Below, one piece after another: positions 46,132-55,457 of a stretch of DNA of 64,000 bases. Source of the DNA: Serratia silvae (GTDB taxonomy: Bacteria; Pseudomonadota; Gammaproteobacteria; Enterobacterales; Enterobacteriaceae); the NCBI RefSeq assembly GCF_023282985.1, contig NZ_JAGQDC010000009.1:1-64000 (forward strand), in the 5' to 3' direction. Within the stretch, counting starts at the first letter, position 1. Each line of letters starts with the position of its first letter. Under the pieces are notes generated by a model. That model did no database searches. It saw nothing but the letters and a program-made list of their open reading frames with translations, and had not been told where the DNA came from. Position numbers and translations under genes: made by a program.

Positions 46132-47502
46132 ATGTCTCCAACTATGCTACTGATCATTGCCGTACTGGGTGTCGTACTGCTGCTACTGATGGTCATCAAG
46201 GCGAAGGTTCAGCCGTTTGTCGCCCTGCTGGTCGTCAGTCTACTGGTCGCGCTTGCCAGCGGGATCCCAACCGGTGAAGTCATGAAAGTGATGACCGCCG
46301 GGATGGGCGGTGTACTCGGCTCGGTGACCATTATCATCGGCCTGGGTGCGATGCTGGGTAGGATGATCGAACATTCGGGCGGTGCAGAATCACTGGCACA
46401 ACGCTTCAGTAAAGTTATGGGGCCAAAGCGCACCATTGCCGCACTAACCAGTGCTGCGTTCGTCCTTGGCATTCCGGTGTTTTTCGACGTCGGCTTTATC
46501 ATCCTGGCCCCGATCATCTATGGCTTTGCCAAAGTGGCAAAAGTCTCACCGTTGAAGTTTGGCTTGCCGATGGCCGGTGTGATGCTGACGGTCCACGTAG
46601 CTCTGCCACCACACCCAGGCCCAGTCGCGGCGGCGGGGCTGTTGAATGCCGATATCGGTTGGCTGACCATTATCGGCCTGGTCATCTGTATCCCGGTGGG
46701 CGTTATCGGTTACTTCGCGGCGAAATATCTCAACCGTAAAGCCTACCCACTCTCCATTGAGGTGTTGGAACAGCTGCAACTGGCAGCCCCTGAGCCAGCA
46801 CCGGAAGGCAAAGCCCCACTCAGCGATCGGATTAATCCTCCGAGCGCCGGGTTAATTACCGCGCTGATCGTTATTCCTATCGCTATCATTATGCTGGGCA
46901 CCGTTTCTGCTACCCTGCTGCCACCTGGTTCAGCGTTGCGTGATGCCTTGTCATTAATCGGCTCTCCGGGCGTAGCGTTAATGATCGCCCTGGCGTTGGC
47001 GTTCTATTTGCTGGCAATCCGTCGTGGCTGGAGTCTGCAACATACCAGCGACGTGATGGGAGGAGCGTTACCGACAGCGGCAGTAGTCATTATGGTCACC
47101 GGTGCGGGCGGCGTGTTTGGCAAGGTGCTGGTAGAGTCCGGCGTGGGTAAGGCGCTGGCAGATGTGCTGACCACGATTGGCCTGCCGTTGATCCCGGCAG
47201 CATTTATTATCTCGCTGGCACTGCGTGCTTCGCAGGGTTCGGCTACCGTTGCCATTCTGACGACCGGTGGGTTGTTGTCTGAAGCGGTTATCGGGCTTAA
47301 CCCGATGCAACTGGTGCTGGTTACGCTCGCTACCTGCTTTGGCGGCCTGGGGTTATCCCACGTTAACGACTCCGGCTTCTGGATCGTCACCAAATACCTT
47401 GGCCTGTCAGTAGCCGATGGCCTGAAAACCTGGACGGTATTAACCACCCTGCTCGGCTTAAGTGGTTTCGCCTTTACCTGGTTACTGTGGCTGGTGGTGT
47501 AA
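46132..47502 (+). CDS. ygbN: GntP-family acid-sugar permease (YgbN-like)
   Basis: A 456-residue integral membrane permease with about 12-14 helices. GntP-family marks are LGAMLGRMIEHSGGAESLAQ, VHVALPPHPGPVAAAGLL and LSHVNDSGFW. It is probably the proton-coupled importer of L-threonate or related tetronates for this operon; the substrate is inferred from context and similarity to YgbN. It is separated from otnI by 111 nt containing a short palindrome. A terminator follows at 47557-47583. Confidence 0.9.
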   Translation: MSPTMLLIIAVLGVVLLLLMVIKAKVQPFVALLVVSLLVALASGIPTGEVMKVMTAGMGGVLGSVTIIIGLGAMLGRMIEHSGGAESLAQRFSKVMGPKRTIAALTSAAFVLGIPVFFDVGFIILAPIIYGFAKVAKVSPLKFGLPMAGVMLTVHVALPPHPGPVAAAGLLNADIGWLTIIGLVICIPVGVIGYFAAKYLNRKAYPLSIEVLEQLQLAAPEPAPEGKAPLSDRINPPSAGLITALIVIPIAIIMLGTVSATLLPPGSALRDALSLIGSPGVALMIALALAFYLLAIRRGWSLQHTSDVMGGALPTAAVVIMVTGAGGVFGKVLVESGVGKALADVLTTIGLPLIPAAFIISLALRASQGSATVAILTTGGLLSEAVIGLNPMQLVLVTLATCFGGLGLSHVNDSGFWIVTKYLGLSVADGLKTWTVLTTLLGLSGFAFTWLLWLVV

Positions 47503-47556
47503 CTTCCTGGTATTGCTAGAGCCAAAGCAGTTCGGCTACAGTAATGAGTATCTTGA

Positions 47557-47583
47557 GGCGTTGCTCCGGCAGCGCCTTTTCTC
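47557..47583 (+). terminator. terminator of the L-threonate operon
   Basis: 8-bp stem GGCGTTGC/GCAGCGCC with a 4-nt loop, followed by TTTTCTC, about 55 nt after the ygbN stop. Confidence 0.85.
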
Positions 47584-47601
47584 TTGTTCAGGAAGGAAGC
47601 C

Positions 47602-48132
47602 ATGACCACTCACACCGTTGCCCCCACCTTGATCACCGAACGTCTGATCCTGGATGCCCACCGGCTGGAAGATTTTGACGATTTGGCCGCCATGTGGGCC
47701 GATCCTGCGGTGGTGCGCTATATCGGCAGCACGCCACGCGATAAGGAAGACAGTTGGGGCCGCCTGTTGCGTTACATCGGCCACTGGAAATTGCTGGGTT
47801 ACGGCTACTGGGCGGTGCGGGAGAAAAACAGCGGCAGGTATATTGGCGGGATTGGCTTCGCCGATTTTCACCGTGATATTCAACCCGCACTCGATGTCCC
47901 CGAAATGGGCTGGACGCTGATCACGGCTGCGCACGGTAAAGGCTATGCCACCGAAGCCTTGAATGCCGCGCTGGTCTGGGCCAAAGAGAATTTCTCACAG
48001 GACAAAGTCGTTTGTATCATCTCGCCGGATAACCGCCCTTCGCTTGGCCTGGCGAAGAAAGTCGGCTTTGTGGCAAGCCACCGCAGCGAATACCATCAAC
48101 TGCCAACGGTGGTGTTATACCGACCGCTGTGA
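47602..48132 (+). CDS. GNAT-family N-acetyltransferase (RimJ/RimL-like)
   Basis: About 176 residues from ATG 47602, supported by AGGAAGG 6 nt upstream; a TTG-start extension is unlikely. The GNAT fold is clear: LITERLILDAHRLEDFDDLA, YWAVREKNSGRYIGGIGFAD, MGWTLITAAHGKGYATEALN (acetyl-CoA loop) and ISPDNRPSLGLAKKVGF. RimJ/L-type enzymes acetylate protein N-termini or small amines, and the target here is unknown. It stands alone, and its 3' end overlaps a LysR remnant on the other strand by 18 nt. Confidence 0.85.
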   Translation: MTTHTVAPTLITERLILDAHRLEDFDDLAAMWADPAVVRYIGSTPRDKEDSWGRLLRYIGHWKLLGYGYWAVREKNSGRYIGGIGFADFHRDIQPALDVPEMGWTLITAAHGKGYATEALNAALVWAKENFSQDKVVCIISPDNRPSLGLAKKVGFVASHRSEYHQLPTVVLYRPL

Positions 48133-48456
48133 GTTCAAGATACCCTGGATGAAATTATCCCGTAGCACATCAGGCCGCTGCGGGTTCCACGCCAGCCCAA
48201 CCTGCCACTGCGTCTGCTCGCCGCTTAACGGCAAAATATCGACCCCAGCCGGAGCAATAAACGCAATGCTTTGCGGCAACAGCGCCACGTCTATCCCCGC
48301 CGCCACCAGCGCCAACAAGGTTTGGATGTCCTCTGCCTGCTGCACTACGTTGGCCCGCAGCCCCTGAGCGGCAATAAAACGCAGCGCCTGCTCACTCAAC
48401 CCTCGGCCACGCGAAGGCTCCAGCTGCAACAGAGGAAAACGGTGAAAATCCGTCAA
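48115..48456 (-). pseudogene. LysR-type regulator fragment (effector domain only)
   Basis: A 113-codon frame matching only the C-terminal half of a LysR effector domain: GRGLSEQALRFIAAQGLRAN, ALVAAGIDVALLPQSIAFIA and FIQGILNSQ. The HTH and first half are missing, and the sequence upstream is the ompX terminator, so the gene is truncated. Unlikely to make a regulator. Confidence 0.75.
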
Positions 48457-48491
48457 TGGATTAATTACGTAGCCGGATGTGAATTACCGGC

Positions 48492-48522
48492 AAAAAAAAT
48501 CCGCCCCTAAAAGGCGGATTTT
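48492..48522 (-). terminator. ompX terminator
   Basis: 10-bp stem AAAATCCGCC/GGCGGATTTT with a 7-nt loop and an A-run that reads as T-run on the minus strand, about 54 nt after the ompX stop. Confidence 0.88.
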
Positions 48523-48575
48523 CATTGAGCATGGCCAACAAGGCCACTCGCTCACGCCCGAAAGCGTGGGAAATC

Positions 48576-49100
48576 TTAGAAGCGGTAACCAACACCCACG
48601 TTCCAGATGCCAACGTCAACGCTGCGGATACGGCTCTGTTCGTAACCCATGTCCAGAGCAACCTGTTGCATTGGGTTAAACTGCAAACCAGCACCGTAGC
48701 TGAAACCGTAGTCGCTGGTGTTGTTGTTGTTGTGACCGTTTTGAGCGTTGGAAGTGAATTTACCATAGCCCACACCGATCACACCGTAGATGCTCGCCCA
48801 ATCGTTGAAACGATAAGCTGGGCCGGCAGTGATAGAGTTGTATTGCGCTTTGTTGTAGAAACCGTCTTCAGAGTTGTTCTTTTCCAGGTGGGTGAAAGAA
48901 CCGATCACACCCAGTGGGCTGTTGTCGTACTCGTAACGGTACTTCAGGTTGAAACCGTCAGCTTTGTTAACAACGCCTTGGAAATCACCCTGAGCATAGC
49001 CAGCGGATACGGTGCTCTCACCAGCAAATGCGGTACCTGCTGTTACGGCCAATACACAAGCTGCTACTGCGGAAAGACATGCAATTTTTTTCATAACCAC
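48576..49100 (-). CDS. ompX: outer-membrane protein OmpX
   Basis: A 174-residue eight-stranded beta-barrel of the OmpX/Ail/PagC group. The signal peptide ends near TAFAGE. Typical strands are STVSAGYAQGDFQGVV, NLKYRYEYDNSPLGVIGSFT, YNSITAGPAYRFNDWASIYG and VGVGYRF with the terminal Phe needed for BamA recognition. It modulates outer-membrane surface properties and is linked to adhesion and stress. In E. coli it is likewise divergent from rhtA. The intergenic region has a CRP-like site. Confidence 0.95.
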   Translation of the reverse strand: MVMKKIACLSAVAACVLAVTAGTAFAGESTVSAGYAQGDFQGVVNKADGFNLKYRYEYDNSPLGVIGSFTHLEKNNSEDGFYNKAQYNSITAGPAYRFNDWASIYGVIGVGYGKFTSNAQNGHNNNNTSDYGFSYGAGLQFNPMQQVALDMGYEQSRIRSVDVGIWNVGVGYRF

Positions 49101-49486
49101 CTCAAACGCGTTTTATTATTAAAGTGCTTCAATTTCTCATACATTGAAAATATAGCAAAAATTAGTGTGAAACTCTGCCTTTAAAAGAGTGTCTAATTCT
49201 TTATATCGTGTAACAGAAGATTTCAAGAATACTCCATCATACTAATTTTCCTATACTTTCGGTGCATTCTATCCTTTTTTGTGACGCTAATCACCTACCC
49301 GAATTCCAGAATACTCTTAAAAAAAGCGCACTTATTGAGTACTTGAACCAAGTTGGCGCATATTTTTGACAGATTCATCTCGGCCCCCGTTTTTCGCCAA
49401 CACCTGGCTGTCAATTCCTTTACACTGTGCAACACCTGTACTCAATACCTTCCCAGACGCTGGGGAGTTCCATAAGGCCTGAAAGG
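49101..49486. promoter_or_regulatory. ompX-rhtA divergent region with CRP-like site
   Basis: 386 nt, AT-rich. TGTGA-CGCTAA-TCACC at 49280-49295 fits a CRP site on the half-site rule. Both promoters must be here. No small RNA gene is recognised. The upstream frame extension of rhtA (49427) lies within it. Confidence 0.4.
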
Positions 49487-50374
49487 ATGTCTTCGTCTGT
49501 AACCACTAAAGCGTCTTCCACGCTGGTGCCCGTGTGTTTACTGATCATTGCGATGATCTCGATCCAGAGCGGGGCTTCATTAGCCAAAAGCCTGTTCCCA
49601 CTGGTGGGGGCCGAAGGCATCACCACCCTGCGCCTGAGCATCGGTACGCTGATCCTGTTTATCATTTTCCGCCCGTGGCGCATGCGTTTCGCCGCCGGTA
49701 GCCGGTTGCCATTGCTGATCTATGGCTTGTCACTGGGGGCGATGAACTACCTGTTTTACCTTTCATTACGCACGGTGCCGCTAGGTATTGCGGTGGCGTT
49801 GGAGTTTACCGGCCCGCTGGCGGTGGCGATGTTCTCTTCCCGCCGCCCGATCGATTTTATCTGGGTGGCGCTGGCTATCGCCGGTTTATGGTTTCTGCTA
49901 CCGCTTGGCCACGATATGGGCAGTATCGATCCCGTCGGCGCTGCCTGTGCGTTGGGTGCCGGTGCCTGCTGGGCGATATACATTATCTTCGGCCAGAAGG
50001 CCGGTGGGGATCACGGGCCAGGCACCGTTGCCGTGGGGTCATTGATCGCCGCCATCGTGTTCTGCCCAATCGGTGCCTGGCAAGCCGGCAGTGCGCTGTT
50101 GAACGTGGATATTCTACCGCTGGCGTTGGCCGTGGCGGTGCTTTCTACCGCATTGCCTTACTCGTTGGAAATTATCGCATTACCCAAGATCCCCGCCCGC
50201 ACCTTTGGCACCCTGATGAGTCTGGAACCGGCGATGGCCGCCCTTTCCGGCATGATCTTTCTCAACGAACACCTTAACCAAACGCAATGGCTGGCATTGG
50301 CCGCCATCATTACCGCCTCCATGGGGGCCACGTTAACCATCAAACCCAAACCACAGGTTGAAAGCCTCTCGTAA
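49487..50374 (+). CDS. rhtA: threonine/homoserine exporter RhtA (EamA family)
   Basis: About 295 residues with ten predicted membrane helices in two EamA repeats. SIQSGASLAKSLFPLVGAEG, SLGAMNYLFYLSLRTVPLGI and ALPYSLEIIALPKIPARTFG match E. coli RhtA. It is an inner-membrane drug/metabolite transporter that exports threonine and homoserine. The frame opens at 49427, but AAGG about 9 nt upstream of ATG 49487 and family length favour the later start. It stands divergent from ompX as in E. coli; dps, its usual other neighbour, has been displaced by the sucrose genes. Confidence 0.92.
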   Translation: MSSSVTTKASSTLVPVCLLIIAMISIQSGASLAKSLFPLVGAEGITTLRLSIGTLILFIIFRPWRMRFAAGSRLPLLIYGLSLGAMNYLFYLSLRTVPLGIAVALEFTGPLAVAMFSSRRPIDFIWVALAIAGLWFLLPLGHDMGSIDPVGAACALGAGACWAIYIIFGQKAGGDHGPGTVAVGSLIAAIVFCPIGAWQAGSALLNVDILPLALAVAVLSTALPYSLEIIALPKIPARTFGTLMSLEPAMAALSGMIFLNEHLNQTQWLALAAIITASMGATLTIKPKPQVESLS

Positions 50375-50497
50375 CCCTGCTGGCGTCTGGCGGAAATTCC
50401 CCGGCGCCACGCTCAACATGTTGCATGATTGCAAGCCAGTTAACTTTTTTCCCGAACAATAATAGGCATACTCTAAGCAGGTCTTTTGGGCTGTTAA

Positions 50498-50983
<486 letters not shown>

Positions 50984-51136
50984 CCTTCCTGGAGCCGGTC
51001 AGCCGATCGGCTCAATAACCTCTTTTCCTGCCACCTCTGACGTGCGAAAAAATCCGTAGTCAACCCAAACAACGTCCCGCCAGATCCATTTTAACATAAC
51101 TTATTGCCCTCCCTATTGGGATAGGTCTGCTGCATT

Positions 51137-52099
51137 TCACTCAAGAAGGTTTATAGAATTAACCTTAAATGTCAGTCTATGCTCATATTCAATAAAACGT
51201 CTGACCCCCTCCGCATCGGGTAATGCTGATAAAGCTCCTTTTTGTGTCGTCGCCAGCGCGCCACAGGCGCTGGCTTGCGTCAGGGCTAATTTCAATTGTT
51301 CAAAGTCCTGCAAATCATTTCCGAGAGAGATATTTGCCAACAGCCCAGCGATAAAGGCATCTCCTGCCCCCGTCGTATCTACACTTTTCACCTTGTACGA
51401 GTCTACGTGTATGACCAGGTCTTGCCATAAGGCGATAGCCCCTTGGATACCACGGGTGACAATTTTAAGGCTAGAAGGAAATAGCTTTACTCTTTCCAAC
51501 GCTTTTTCATCATGAGTCGTACCGGTTATCCAGTATAATTCTTCTTCTGAAAGCTTTAAAATATCGGCCTGATGAGCAAATTGAGTTACTGTTGCCAGCA
51601 TCTCCTGGGGATTTCCCCACATTTTTTCCCGCAGGTTGACATCAAAGCTCAAAGTGCCACCACGTTGCTTTAGTAAACTTATCGCCTTGACCAAGGTCTC
51701 ACGACTCTCCTTGGCAACCAGAGCCAACGAACAAAAGTGCAATATATCATCAGCAAAGTCTGGTAAATTCTCAGAGGATAAAAACTGGTCGGCAGAAGGA
51801 TTTACCAGAAATGTAAAGCTGCGTTCGCTGTCATTCCCCAGAGCTACCAGCACGGTACTGGTATGATATTGCTTATCAAACTGTATATGCTGCGTTTCGA
51901 CTCCCTCTGAGGAGAGTGTTTTCTGTAGAAAGTGACCGAATGGGTCATCCCCGACTCTGCCAATAAAACCACAATTCCCCCCCAAACGAGCTGCACCAAC
52001 GGCAACATTTAACGGCGCACCGCCTGCACAAGCCTTATATTGCCTATCTGACTGAGGTAATAAATCGATTACTGCATCGCCAATTGTCCAAAGTTTCAT
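51137..52099 (-). CDS. cscK: PfkB-family fructokinase (CscK/ScrK-like)
   Basis: A 320-residue ribokinase/PfkB sugar kinase. It phosphorylates fructose released from sucrose. The two family signatures are visible: GGAPLNVAVGAARLGGNCGF with GRVGDDPFG, and DTTGAGDAFIAGLLANISLG with the catalytic Asp. It is the distal gene of the sucrose cluster. It is more AT-rich than cscA and cscB, hinting at a different origin or mosaic assembly. Fructokinase is preferred to other PfkB sugars because of context. Confidence 0.82.
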   Translation of the reverse strand: MKLWTIGDAVIDLLPQSDRQYKACAGGAPLNVAVGAARLGGNCGFIGRVGDDPFGHFLQKTLSSEGVETQHIQFDKQYHTSTVLVALGNDSERSFTFLVNPSADQFLSSENLPDFADDILHFCSLALVAKESRETLVKAISLLKQRGGTLSFDVNLREKMWGNPQEMLATVTQFAHQADILKLSEEELYWITGTTHDEKALERVKLFPSSLKIVTRGIQGAIALWQDLVIHVDSYKVKSVDTTGAGDAFIAGLLANISLGNDLQDFEQLKLALTQASACGALATTQKGALSALPDAEGVRRFIEYEHRLTFKVNSINLLE

Positions 52100-52122
52100 A
52101 GTGTTTCCTTAACCGCCCTATT

Positions 52123-52338
52123 TTAGAATAAATATTTAAAACGCACCCTCATGCCATAGCGCGTATCGGTGTCACCTGGATTTATCGCTGAAGAATCTAA
52201 CCAGGAAGCATAAGCCCCGAGGTAGGTATTAAAATTTGGCATATCCATAATATTTGGTAACTGCCAGGACGTATGGATAGTGTGGATATCGTAGTTTCCC
52301 GGCGCCAGAATCGCGCAATTATTATTTTTCATCGTCAA
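52123..52338 (-). pseudogene. C-terminal fragment of an outer-membrane porin
   Basis: A 71-codon frame with no signal peptide. It ends GAYASWLDSSAINPGD, then TRYGMRVRFKYLF, a terminal Phe and alternating strand pattern of an outer-membrane barrel. Only the last few strands remain. Sucrose operons often carry a porin (ScrY/CscY) here, so it is probably its remnant, but the subfamily is not certain. The first residues after the ATG look like unrelated fused sequence. It cannot form a pore. Confidence 0.65.
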
Positions 52339-52403
52339 TCCATTGTTCTTTTTAATTAAGAGGTAATTTATATTTATGGGTAAAACTCGATAGTGACGAT
52401 AAT

Positions 52404-52435
52404 AATAACCCGCCCATCATCAAAAGCGGGTTATT
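52404..52435. terminator. hairpin between cscA and porin fragment
   Basis: 10-bp perfect stem AATAACCCGC/GCGGGTTATT with a 12-nt loop, 83 nt after the cscA stop. No T-run follows on the minus strand, so it may attenuate or protect mRNA rather than fully terminate. Confidence 0.6.
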
Positions 52436-52518
52436 AACCTATTTAAAACCTATAAATTTGAGAGTAGAAACAAACATACGCATGATGTTGTTTCCTACAT
52501 CCCTGGTATATGAATAGA

Positions 52519-53952
52519 TTATTCTAGCTGCCAGGCCCCCGCCTCGGATAGGGAAGCCGAACCGCTCCAGGCAAATAGCATTAGCTCACGGCGCTCAGCA
52601 TCCGGGTAAATACGACTGCTGAGGCACGCCTCACCATCATTAGCAAAAACTTCCACAGAAGAGCTATCAAAGAACAACCGCAGTTTCAGCGGTGCTCCGG
52701 TTATCAACGGTACGCTACGGACTCCACACAGGCCATACTGCGGATAACGGCGCTCAAGAACCAGGCGCTGCATCTGCGCATCAACATAAACACGCAGACC
52801 ATCGCCAAAGCTGATGCCGTACTGTTCTGCGCTGCTGTTAGCACAATCCCAGTTTAGGATCACCTCCATTGCTTCGCAGTTTTCTACCATCGTGGTCTGT
52901 TGGTTTTTCAACATACTGACTGGCCATGGGAACCACGCGCCGCGCAGGCCCTCTACCTCTTTGACCGGACGCATTTGCAGGCGGTTATCTGCGCTGAGGC
53001 TCAGTTCGCGCGGAAGAGAGAGCATTCCCGCCCAGCCATCTTGCTGTTCGGGCAACGGCGATTCCCACATATCCAGCCAGCCGATAACGACGCGGCGGCC
53101 ATCGGGAGTCAGGAAACTTTGCGGTGCATAAAAGTCGTGGCCGTGGTCGATTTCAACGAACTCGCCTTCGCGAACAAACGGCTGCCCTGGCTGCCATTCG
53201 CCGAGCAGATAGCCGCTCTGGAACAGATTACGGTTCTTGAAACCTTCAGCCGCTATCCCCTGAGGAGAAAACATCAGGATGCGTTTATCACTGAGGGTGA
53301 AGAAGTCCGGGCACTCCCACATATAGCCCATCTCTTTTTCCGCTTCGTCAAGGACTCCAACATCGTGCCACTGACGCAGGTCGGCGGAACGATACAGGCG
53401 CACCTGGCCTGTCTCGCCATCGCGAGCGCCGACTATCATGTACCAGCTATCCCCTTCACGCCACACTTTCGGATCGCGGAAATGGTGCGTACCCGGCGGG
53501 GTATCCACCACGATCCCCTGGCGCTCGAAGCGGACCCCGTCGCGGCTGGTCGCAAGACACTGCACCTGATAGAGGTTAGCCTCATCGCTGGCGTCGCCGT
53601 GGAATTTATGCCCGGTATAAATCAACGCCAGGGTGTCGCCATCAACAACCGCCGAGCCAGAGAAACAGCCGTCTTTATCTTCCGAGCCTTCCGGGACCAG
53701 CGCGACCGGCAGATGCTCCCAATGAACCAGATCTTTACTGCGCGCATGGCCCCAGTGCATCGGCCCCCACTGCGTGGAATACGGATGATGCTGGTAAAAA
53801 GCATGATACCAACCGTCAAACCAGACCAGACCGTTAGGATCGTTAATCCAGCCCGCGCGCGCGGCGAGATGGTAGCGCGGATACCAACGCAAGTTCAGCG
53901 TTTCACATTTAGCCTGCAGTTCCTGTTCAGCCTTGGATATTGAATACGTCAT
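52519..53952 (-). CDS. cscA: GH32 sucrose hydrolase (invertase, CscA-like)
   Basis: About 477 residues. Cytoplasmic glycoside hydrolase family 32 enzyme splitting sucrose (and possibly short fructo-oligosaccharides) into glucose and fructose. GWINDPNGLVW carries the nucleophilic Asp, HHFRDPKVW the transition-state Asp, and YMWECPDFF the acid/base Glu. The C-terminal beta-sandwich has FFDSSSVEVFANDGEACLSS. The start at 53952 is preferred (AAGA before ATG); 53970 directly after the cscB stop is possible. It is GC-richer than cscK. No signal peptide, so sucrose must be imported intact. Confidence 0.92.
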   Translation of the reverse strand: MTYSISKAEQELQAKCETLNLRWYPRYHLAARAGWINDPNGLVWFDGWYHAFYQHHPYSTQWGPMHWGHARSKDLVHWEHLPVALVPEGSEDKDGCFSGSAVVDGDTLALIYTGHKFHGDASDEANLYQVQCLATSRDGVRFERQGIVVDTPPGTHHFRDPKVWREGDSWYMIVGARDGETGQVRLYRSADLRQWHDVGVLDEAEKEMGYMWECPDFFTLSDKRILMFSPQGIAAEGFKNRNLFQSGYLLGEWQPGQPFVREGEFVEIDHGHDFYAPQSFLTPDGRRVVIGWLDMWESPLPEQQDGWAGMLSLPRELSLSADNRLQMRPVKEVEGLRGAWFPWPVSMLKNQQTTMVENCEAMEVILNWDCANSSAEQYGISFGDGLRVYVDAQMQRLVLERRYPQYGLCGVRSVPLITGAPLKLRLFFDSSSVEVFANDGEACLSSRIYPDAERRELMLFAWSGSASLSEAGAWQLE

Positions 53953-53970
53953 ATTCTTTACTCTTTTCAT

Positions 53971-55209
53971 TCATATAGCAGAAGGTTGCGACATCAGAGG
54001 GTCTGAAGATAACTTACTGGAGCGCAACAGGAAGATGGAGATAAAAGTGGTGCAGAACACCAGGAGTCCCATAATCAGATAGGACTCGGCAAAGCCGTAT
54101 TTCTCGTAGCTATAACCTGCCAGCGGCGACAGCACCGAAGCGATAACCGAGCTGGTGCAGGCGAACCCCACCAGATAGAGCGTGGAAGAGAGGCGTTTGT
54201 CGAAATTTAAGCTGTTGTATTTAAAGATGGCGACCAACAGAATCGGCAGCTCTACCGCGTGCAACAGCTTAGTGATGGAAATAAGCAACGGCCCTTCCAC
54301 CAGCCCGGAGGCCACCATACGCGACGCCATCACCATCCCGGCGAAAATCAGGCCATTTTTCGCGCCGATACGGTTGACTAACCACGGTGCACAGAACATC
54401 CCGGCCGCTTCGAGGAACACCTGGAATGAATTGAGATAACCGTACATGGCATTGCCTTCTTGCAACGTTGGGAATTGTGAGGAGAAGTAAACCGGGAACT
54501 GCTGATCGTAAACGCTGTAAATACAGGTACCGATGACGAAAAACACCAGCGCCCAGAAGCGCGGCAGCGCCAGCAGACGCAGCACATCATCCAGCGTCAC
54601 TTTGCCACCGGACACCGCCTCCTGCATCGCGTGCGGCGCAGAAGACACTCGCAGTCGCGCCAGCAGGATAAAGAACACCAGCCCGGCACAACTGGAGACC
54701 GCGAAGTTTAGTTTCGGGTTGATGTTAAACAGGAGCCCTGCGAAGAACGTCGCCACCGCCCAGCCCAGCGATCCCCACATCCGCGCTTTGCCGAATTCGA
54801 ACTGGCTCTGGCGCGCCACGCGTTCGGTGTACGATTCCAGCACGCCGATACCGCCGTTAAAGGTTATGCCGATATAGATCCCACCGAAAATACTTCCGAG
54901 CAATATATTGATTTGTAAAAGATAACTAAACAACAAATAGGCAGGCCCGGAAAGGATTAACAACCCGGTAAGGGTCCAGAGCAGGTTTTTACGCAGACCG
55001 AGTTTATCCTGGATAAAGCCGTAGAAGATTTGCGCCAATAGTGCGGAGGCGGAGAGCACCGCGTAGATAATACCGGTATCCCCCGCTTTCAGCCCCACTT
55101 CCTGATGCAACCAGATAGAGAGTAAAGAGCCAGTAGAGGACCAGGACACGAAAAAGAAGAACAGTAATGCACTAAGTATTGGGTAGCTATGAGAGTGATG
55201 CGCTTTCAT
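53971..55209 (-). CDS. cscB: LacY-family sucrose/oligosaccharide:H+ symporter (CscB/RafB-like)
   Basis: About 412 residues from ATG 55209, the usual length; the frame to 55350 adds a hydrophobic non-conserved leader. Twelve membrane helices. Family marks are FYGFIQDKLGLRKNLLW, SYTERVARQSQFEFGKARMW, VYDQQFPVYFSSQF, MYGYLNSFQVFLEA, ITKLLHAVELPILLVAIFKY and NFDKRLSSTLYLVGF. It is probably a proton symporter for sucrose. RafB and MelY relatives take raffinose or melibiose, but the invertase and absence of alpha-galactosidase point to sucrose. First gene of the operon. Confidence 0.85.
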   Translation of the reverse strand: MKAHHSHSYPILSALLFFFFVSWSSTGSLLSIWLHQEVGLKAGDTGIIYAVLSASALLAQIFYGFIQDKLGLRKNLLWTLTGLLILSGPAYLLFSYLLQINILLGSIFGGIYIGITFNGGIGVLESYTERVARQSQFEFGKARMWGSLGWAVATFFAGLLFNINPKLNFAVSSCAGLVFFILLARLRVSSAPHAMQEAVSGGKVTLDDVLRLLALPRFWALVFFVIGTCIYSVYDQQFPVYFSSQFPTLQEGNAMYGYLNSFQVFLEAAGMFCAPWLVNRIGAKNGLIFAGMVMASRMVASGLVEGPLLISITKLLHAVELPILLVAIFKYNSLNFDKRLSSTLYLVGFACTSSVIASVLSPLAGYSYEKYGFAESYLIMGLLVFCTTFISIFLLRSSKLSSDPLMSQPSAI

Positions 55210-55242
55210 AATGGCATTCTCGTGTTGGAGTAATGCTCGCAT

Positions 55243-55254
55243 GGTAACGTTAAC
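55243..55254. promoter_or_regulatory. CscR-type operator, cscB-proximal
   Basis: GGTAACGTTAAC, an 11-of-12 match to the perfect palindrome at 55306-55317. LacI-family operators have such CG-centred dyads. Centre-to-centre spacing to the second is 63 bp. Confidence 0.6.
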
Positions 55255-55286
55255 AAATATAAAAACTCTTGTCGTTTTGCTGATAT

Positions 55287-55302
55287 TCATGATGTTAATC
55301 AC
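55287..55302. promoter_or_regulatory. CRP-like site in the csc regulator-permease interval
   Basis: CATGA-TGTTAA-TCACA matches the TGTGA-N6-TCACA CRP pattern in its key TGA and TCACA parts. It sits between the two operators and fits catabolite repression of sucrose use. Confidence 0.45.
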
Positions 55303-55305
55303 AAA

Positions 55306-55317
55306 AGTTAACGTTAA
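55306..55317. promoter_or_regulatory. CscR-type operator, cscR-proximal
   Basis: GTTAACGTTAAC, a perfect 12-bp palindrome. It pairs with the near copy at 55243-55254, six helical turns away, so repression by looping or by binding two promoters is plausible. Confidence 0.65.
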
Positions 55318-55457
55318 CAATGCAAAAATGAGATCGCGATCAAAAATCACTCGCTACGGTTGTTTCGTTTTCTACGACAGAATATCCGATGAACCTTTTA
55401 CATCAGCAACTTCGTCGTATAGCCTGTTCCCTGAAGGTAATGACGGGAGTAATAGAT

